Shown: piece by piece, positions 59,764-64,000 of the stretch
Layout of the letters: each line of letters begins with the position of its first letter
How positions within the stretch are numbered: the stretch's first letter is position 1
Notes under the pieces: model-generated
Told to the model about the DNA's origin: nothing
The model's input: only the letters and a program-made list of their open reading frames with translations
Database searches by the model: none
Made by a program: the position numbers and the translations under genes
Source: CAYYYG01 sp964490875
Lineage (GTDB): Bacteria > Patescibacteriota > Microgenomatia > UBA1406 > GWC2-37-13
Assembly (NCBI GenBank): GCA_964490875.1
Contig: CAZBEF010000004.1
Location: 62,001-126,000 of the forward strand
DNA length: 64,000 nt
Reading direction: 5' to 3'

Positions 59764-61197
59764 ATGAGTAACTTAAACAAGTGGAATACTATTTTTATAG
59801 TCGGCATAAAGGGCGCCGCGATGGCGAATATTGCGCTGATTCTGAAGAAAATGGGAAAGAATGTGATAGGCTCAGACACCGAAGAGGAGTTTATAACTGA
59901 CAAGCAGCTTGTAGAAAATAATATTCCGGTAATTCATTCGTTTAAGCAATCGGATCTTCCGGCAGGTATTGATTTGGTGATTTATTCGGCGGCCCACGGC
60001 GGTATAAAGAATCCGCAGGTTGAAGAAGCGAAATGGCGGAATGTTGAGGTTATTCATCAGGCAGAGTTTTTGGGCGAGCTGTTGAAACAGTTTGAAAAGT
60101 CGCTTGCTGTCTGCGGCACACATGGAAAAACAACAACGTCGGCGATGCTGGCATATTGTCTGATCAAACTTTCTGCGAATCCAAGTTATCTGGTGGGTAC
60201 TTCTTCATTTAACGAATTTTACGGCGGCGATTTCAACGGTGAAAAATTGTTTGTGATTGAAGCCGATGAATATGGTTTAAATCCACCGTCCGATGTTACG
60301 CCAAAGCTCCATTTTCTGCATCCGACTCATTGTATCGCAACCAATATAGATTTCGATCATCCTGATGTGTACGCCGACATTCAGGCTACTAAAGATATGT
60401 TTTATACCTTCTTTCAGAATATTGTAAATTCTTCAACATCAAATAAATTATTTGTTTGTATAGATGATACGGATTTGGCGACTGTAGCAGAAAAACTGCC
60501 GCGCCGTTCGTACGAAACATTCGGATTTGATCCAAAGGCAGATCTGCAGATAATCAATCAAAAAGTTACCGAAGATAAAACTTTGTTTGAGGTTGTTTAT
60601 AAGTCGAATAATCTAGGTGAATTTTCACTGTCGCTTTTTGGAGGAAAGCATACCTCCAATGCGGCCGGTGTTATTCTGATGCTACTTAATTTAGGATTTA
60701 AAGCAGATGAAATTCGCGCTGCAATCTCTGGATTTTCTGGAGCCAAACGGAGATTTGAACTTGTCAAAAAAGTACATTCATTATATCTTTTCGATGATTA
60801 TGCGCATCATCCGGAAGAAATCCGAGCCACATTAGAAACAGCGCGGGAACGGTTTAAAGACCGGCGAATTATCGTTATTTTTCAGCCTCATACATTTTCC
60901 CGGACTATTTCGCTGAAGGAACAATTTGTCGAATCCTTGTCGATTGCGGACAAGATATTTCTTGCACCTATTTTCGCTTCAGCACGGGAGAAAGCAGACA
61001 CGCATTCGATTTCTTCCGCAGATCTCGTCATTTCTGCAAAAGCAAAGGCATATGAACATTTTTATGCATATGAGTCTAAAGAAGATCTTCTTGAACAATT
61101 AGCAGAATATATGGATAAGAATGATGTGATTTTCACCATGGGAGCGGGAGACGTGTATAAGCTTAGAGATGATATAATTAGATTGATAGAACGCTGA
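59764..61197 (+). CDS. murC: MurC, UDP-MurNAc-L-alanine ligase
   Basis: This 477-residue Mur ligase has FIVGIKGAAMANIALIL in the N-terminal UDP-binding domain (G-x-G-G-x-x-M variant), P-loop VCGTHGKTTTSAML, FVIEADEYGLN, NIDFDHPDVY and HHPEEIRATLETAR. It adds the first amino acid to UDP-MurNAc. The start at 59764 gives MSNLNKW and avoids translating the 40-base repeat. murB follows 2 bases later. Confidence 0.95.
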   Translation: MSNLNKWNTIFIVGIKGAAMANIALILKKMGKNVIGSDTEEEFITDKQLVENNIPVIHSFKQSDLPAGIDLVIYSAAHGGIKNPQVEEAKWRNVEVIHQAEFLGELLKQFEKSLAVCGTHGKTTTSAMLAYCLIKLSANPSYLVGTSSFNEFYGGDFNGEKLFVIEADEYGLNPPSDVTPKLHFLHPTHCIATNIDFDHPDVYADIQATKDMFYTFFQNIVNSSTSNKLFVCIDDTDLATVAEKLPRRSYETFGFDPKADLQIINQKVTEDKTLFEVVYKSNNLGEFSLSLFGGKHTSNAAGVILMLLNLGFKADEIRAAISGFSGAKRRFELVKKVHSLYLFDDYAHHPEEIRATLETARERFKDRRIIVIFQPHTFSRTISLKEQFVESLSIADKIFLAPIFASAREKADTHSISSADLVISAKAKAYEHFYAYESKEDLLEQLAEYMDKNDVIFTMGAGDVYKLRDDIIRLIER

Positions 61198-61199
61198 AT

Positions 61200-62147
61200 A
61201 TGAATAATACAAAATTTAATGATCTGGAAAATATTTTAGGGAAAGGTAGAGTTGTAGAAAATAAGGATATTTCTCCCTATATAACACTCCGGACAAAAAC
61301 AACTGCTGAATATTATTTTGTCGCCGAAACGAGAGAAGATCTTATTAATGCGGTAAAAGCGGCGCATACGGCGTCGATTCCACTTGTAATCCTTGGCGGC
61401 GGTTCTAATCTTGCTGTTATGCATGATCTTATTCCCGGCTTGGTTGTCCGTAATTTGTATCAGAAGTTGGAATTTCAGAATGAAACAGAAAAAACTGAGG
61501 ATATTTTAGTGGCTGCTGGGTACCCGATGGGCCGATTGGTGAATATGACGGTGAATAAAGGACTCGCGGGTTTCGAATATCAACTCGGACTTCCCGGAAC
61601 AATCGGCGGTGCAATTTATATGAATTCTAAATGGACTCGGCCGGTTTCATATGTCGGCGATTCGCTTATTTCGGCTAGTCTTATCGATCGAACGGGAAAT
61701 GTAAAGACTGTCGATCGATCATATTTTCAGTTTGCATATGATTTCAGCATTCTGCAGAAGACAAAAGAAATTGTTCTTGATGCAGTTTTCCGATTGGAGA
61801 AAACAGATCCGGCAGTTTTAAGTAAACGGTCGAAAGACGCATTGGAATATCGAAGAAAAACTCAACCATTTGGGGTAGCAACAAGCGGATGTTTTTTTAG
61901 AAATATTTCAAAGGAAGAACAGGAACGTCTGAAATTGAGTACGACATCAGCCGGCTATTTGATTGATCAGGCAGGACTTAAGAATACTCAAGTTGGCGAG
62001 TTTATTGTTTCCGATAAGCATGCGAATTTTGTGATTAATAAGGGGAATGGAAATGCTGCTGATCTTGTGAAACTTATTGGTATTATTAAAGAACGGGTAA
62101 AGGAGAAGTTTGGCGTGAATTTGGAAGAAGAGGTTATTGTAATATAA
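61200..62147 (+). CDS. murB: MurB, UDP-N-acetylenolpyruvoylglucosamine reductase
   Basis: This 315-residue FAD enzyme has ITLRTKTTAEYYF, LGGGSNLAV, AGFEYQLGLPGTIGGAIYMN and a C-terminal VNLEEEVIVI carrying the family Glu. GCFFRN holds the proton donor as Cys in place of Ser. The motif that usually reads YRxS (the catalytic Arg region) here reads YDFS, so the Arg may be missing or moved. It reduces the enolpyruvyl group from MurA product. It begins 2 bases after murC. Confidence 0.93.
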   Translation: MNNTKFNDLENILGKGRVVENKDISPYITLRTKTTAEYYFVAETREDLINAVKAAHTASIPLVILGGGSNLAVMHDLIPGLVVRNLYQKLEFQNETEKTEDILVAAGYPMGRLVNMTVNKGLAGFEYQLGLPGTIGGAIYMNSKWTRPVSYVGDSLISASLIDRTGNVKTVDRSYFQFAYDFSILQKTKEIVLDAVFRLEKTDPAVLSKRSKDALEYRRKTQPFGVATSGCFFRNISKEEQERLKLSTTSAGYLIDQAGLKNTQVGEFIVSDKHANFVINKGNGNAADLVKLIGIIKERVKEKFGVNLEEEVIVI

Positions 62148-62151
62148 TACT

Positions 62152-62260
62152 CGTTCGATATGATTTTTTATGCTCCGTGGGCGTGCTCGTCCTCGATCCC
62201 GATTCATCGAGGATCGGGACTGCGCACCTCCCAAGTCGCAAAAAAATCATATCTTCACTC
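62152..62260. repeat. intergenic covarying palindrome, family 1, copy E
   Basis: A 109-base copy starting CGTTCGATATGATTTTTTAT and ending AAAAAATCATATCTTCACTC. GATATGATTTTTT and AAAAAATCATATC are perfectly complementary and differ from copies A, B and D, which is compensatory change. The inner flanks match copy D. The core hairpin is CCTCGATCC..GGATCG-type. It starts 4 bases after the murB stop. Confidence 0.85.
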
Positions 62261-62291
62261 GTTAATTATTAAGTGACAATTTTCAAATATC

Positions 62292-63617
62292 ATGGAAAAT
62301 GCGTATATTATTCAGGGGGGGAAGCCTCTGAAAGGAACTGTTCAGCTTTCTGGCGCCAAGAATGTGGCGCTAAAGGCTCTTATTGCTTCGCTTTTGTTTG
62401 AAGGCGATGTAACTTTGCAGAATGTTCCCCGAATCAATGATGTAACCGAGCTGATTCATCTGATCAATAAATTGGGTGCTAAAGCAGTTTTCACTGACAA
62501 AAATACCGTTGTTATCAATAGTTCTACATTAAACAGTAATCGAGTAGATCTTTTGCATGGTTCTAAAATTCGCACATCGTTTATGATGTTCGCGCCGCTT
62601 CTGTTTAAATTCAAAGAAGCATTTATTCCCAATCCCGGCGGCTGCCGGTTAGGAGCCAGGCCTATAGACAGAATAATCGATGGTATGCGAACTCTCGGAG
62701 TTGAGGTGAATTATGACTCAACTACCGGATATTACCATGCTCAGATGAAAACCCCTGTCAAAGGAACCTATACATTTGCAAAACCTTCTCATACCGGCAC
62801 TGAACTATTGATTCTTATTGGCTTATTGTCCGAAAATCAGATCGTTATCCATGGTGCAGCCATGGAACCCGAAATAGATGACCTAATTAAATTCTTAAAC
62901 GAAGGTGGAGCAAAGATTGTTCGTGATAAAACTACCATCACAGTCAATGGAATCAAAAGTTTGAATCAATCAAAACCGTACAGTATAATGCCAGACAGAA
63001 TCGAAGCCATGACCTATGCCGTCCTCGGTGTTCTCACAAAGGGTGATATAACAATCTCTTCTATTTCAACAGATACAATTCAGGCATTCATAGATTTTCT
63101 AAAGAATTCCGGAGCTGGGGTAGAACAAACCGAAAATAATGGCTGGCGATTTTATAATAAAGGCCCTCTCAAGCATCAGAATATTATTACCGGTCCGTAT
63201 CCAGAATTTCTAACCGATTGGCAGCCATTGGCCGCTATATTAATGACTCAGGCAGAAGGAGAATCGCTCATTCACGAACGTATTTTCGAAAATAGATTCG
63301 GTTATGTTTCTGAACTTCGGAAATTAGGAGCTGTTATTGAATATGTTGATGTTCCGGTAGAAAATCCCGCAGATTTTTATCATTTTAACTATGATGCTTC
63401 TCACAAAAATCCTCAGGCGATAAAAGTTACTGGACCGCAAACCTATCACAATGGAGTCGTAACAATATCCGATATCCGGGCCGGTGTAACACTTGTTATA
63501 GCCGCATTGCTTGCCCCCGGTGAATCTATTGTTCACGGCGCATCAATGACAGAACGAGGCTACGAAGATGTGGTGGGGAAAGTTCGCAAACTGGGAGGCA
63601 ACATTAAAAAAATTTAA
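62292..63617 (+). CDS. murA: MurA, UDP-GlcNAc 1-carboxyvinyltransferase
   Basis: This 441-residue enolpyruvyl transferase has QGGKPLKGTVQLSGAKNVALK at the start, the active-site loop Cys near 117 in PGGCRLGARPID (so the fosfomycin target Cys is kept), TEPEIDDLI-like MEPEIDDLIKFL, PDRIEAMTYAV and FVSEL-like YVSELRKLGA. It makes the first committed peptidoglycan precursor from UDP-GlcNAc and PEP. It follows murB after the 109-base palindrome. Confidence 0.95.
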   Translation: MENAYIIQGGKPLKGTVQLSGAKNVALKALIASLLFEGDVTLQNVPRINDVTELIHLINKLGAKAVFTDKNTVVINSSTLNSNRVDLLHGSKIRTSFMMFAPLLFKFKEAFIPNPGGCRLGARPIDRIIDGMRTLGVEVNYDSTTGYYHAQMKTPVKGTYTFAKPSHTGTELLILIGLLSENQIVIHGAAMEPEIDDLIKFLNEGGAKIVRDKTTITVNGIKSLNQSKPYSIMPDRIEAMTYAVLGVLTKGDITISSISTDTIQAFIDFLKNSGAGVEQTENNGWRFYNKGPLKHQNIITGPYPEFLTDWQPLAAILMTQAEGESLIHERIFENRFGYVSELRKLGAVIEYVDVPVENPADFYHFNYDASHKNPQAIKVTGPQTYHNGVVTISDIRAGVTLVIAALLAPGESIVHGASMTERGYEDVVGKVRKLGGNIKKI

Positions 63618-63622
63618 CTCCT

Positions 63623-64000
63623 ATGAAACTTCTGCTGGTGGATCTCGATGACACATTAATCGATACTTCTTCGTTTAAAAAGGATTTCTTTCAGAAAATT
63701 GCTGATCAGTTTGGTGTGTCGGCTTCTGAAATAGATCAGATTTATGAAATACAAAAAAAGGGACATATCGAAGGCTGGTTGAAAGAATTTGAAAAGTTGT
63801 TATCACGAAAATATAATAAACCGGTAGGATTTCTCGATCCGATTGTACGATCATCCCTTCAGCAACTTCTATTAAAGAAAGATGTACTAGAATATGTAAA
63901 AAAGTTTGAAGGGTATAAAGTACTTTTAACCTATGGCGACACCGGACTTCAGAAAGAAAAAATTAAGATACTTGGTCTTGAAAAATATCTAGACGATATC
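63623..64000 (+). CDS. HAD-superfamily hydrolase, N-terminal part (cut by window end)
   Basis: The frame starts MKLLLVDLDDTLIDTSSF and runs to the window end without a stop (126 codons visible). DLDDT is HAD motif I (nucleophile Asp and general-acid Asp). A helical cap region follows, and LLTYGDTG fits motif II (Thr). Family members are phosphatases or phosphoglucomutase-like enzymes; the substrate is unknown. It begins 5 bases after murA, so it may be in the same transcript. Confidence 0.8.
   Translation, partial: MKLLLVDLDDTLIDTSSFKKDFFQKIADQFGVSASEIDQIYEIQKKGHIEGWLKEFEKLLSRKYNKPVGFLDPIVRSSLQQLLLKKDVLEYVKKFEGYKVLLTYGDTGLQKEKIKILGLEKYLDDI

Noticed and set aside
1..64000. CRISPR arrays, rRNA genes, phage genes and IS transposases
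   Set aside because: Looked for on both strands and not seen.

Overview
The window looks like a chromosome segment from an uncultured bacterium of the Candidate Phyla Radiation (Patescibacteria), most likely near the Microgenomates. This placement is an inference from gene content and style. The DNA is AT-rich and genes are densely packed. Ribosome-binding sites are nearly absent. Several proteins are pared down: a 198-residue SufD-like protein, a stand-alone 5'-3' exonuclease and a TsaC-TsaE fusion. No rRNA, CRISPR array, prophage or transposase gene was seen. Two tRNA genes are present, and neither encodes its CCA end.

Layout. 1-5.1 kb: the end of an aldo/keto reductase, two Nudix hydrolases, a sensor kinase with a single-domain response regulator, and a membrane transporter-like protein. 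5-8 kb: a small cell-surface module with a DUF457-type membrane protein, a CvpA-CAP fusion, a sortase and its probable LAxTG substrate. 8-13 kb: 5'-3' exonuclease, FtsH, and the t6A genes tsaC-tsaE (fused) and tsaD. 13-21 kb: sufC-sufB-sufD-sufS-sufU, a ferredoxin, a zinc-ribbon mini-protein, and both subunits of a 2-oxoacid:ferredoxin oxidoreductase, all on the + strand. 21-23.4 kb: Lon. 23.6-32.1 kb: a minus-strand envelope-polysaccharide cluster (FemAB-type ligase, three GT4 enzymes, a membrane GT, an O-antigen-ligase-type protein and a GT2). 32-38.8 kb: tRNA-CAU, an RmlC-like epimerase, a GT-like protein, RarA with a Cys-rich mini-protein, a three-gene ABC-2 exporter and an AlaX-like protein. 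38.9-46 kb: PBP1A, MetG, three unknown small genes, rpsO and pnp. 46-64 kb: ftsK, then a minus-strand block (murJ, an AMP/thymidine phosphorylase, mltG), then a reduced division and wall cluster mraZ-rsmH-ftsL-ftsI-murE-pgeF-murC-murB-murA, ending in a truncated HAD hydrolase. mraY, murD, murG, ftsW, ftsA and ftsZ are not in the window.

How it fits together. The right third builds and remodels peptidoglycan: MurA, B, C and E make the precursor, MurJ flips lipid II, PBP1A and FtsI polymerise and cross-link, MltG releases strands, PgeF edits and FemX may add bridge residues. The glycosyltransferase cluster would decorate the surface and the sortase would anchor a surface protein. SUF, ferredoxin and the oxidoreductase form an Fe-S and electron-transfer unit.

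What stands out is non-coding. Several families of palindromic intergenic elements occupy many gene junctions. One family has five copies with element-specific complementary arms (compensatory changes). Another has two inverted copies that flank murJ-phosphorylase-mltG. About ten genes have a -10 box 6-10 nt before the start codon, which predicts largely leaderless transcription. mraZ has four TGG repeats at an exact 10-bp period across its promoter and start codon. tRNA-Trp sits inside a 14-bp inverted repeat that extends its acceptor stem.
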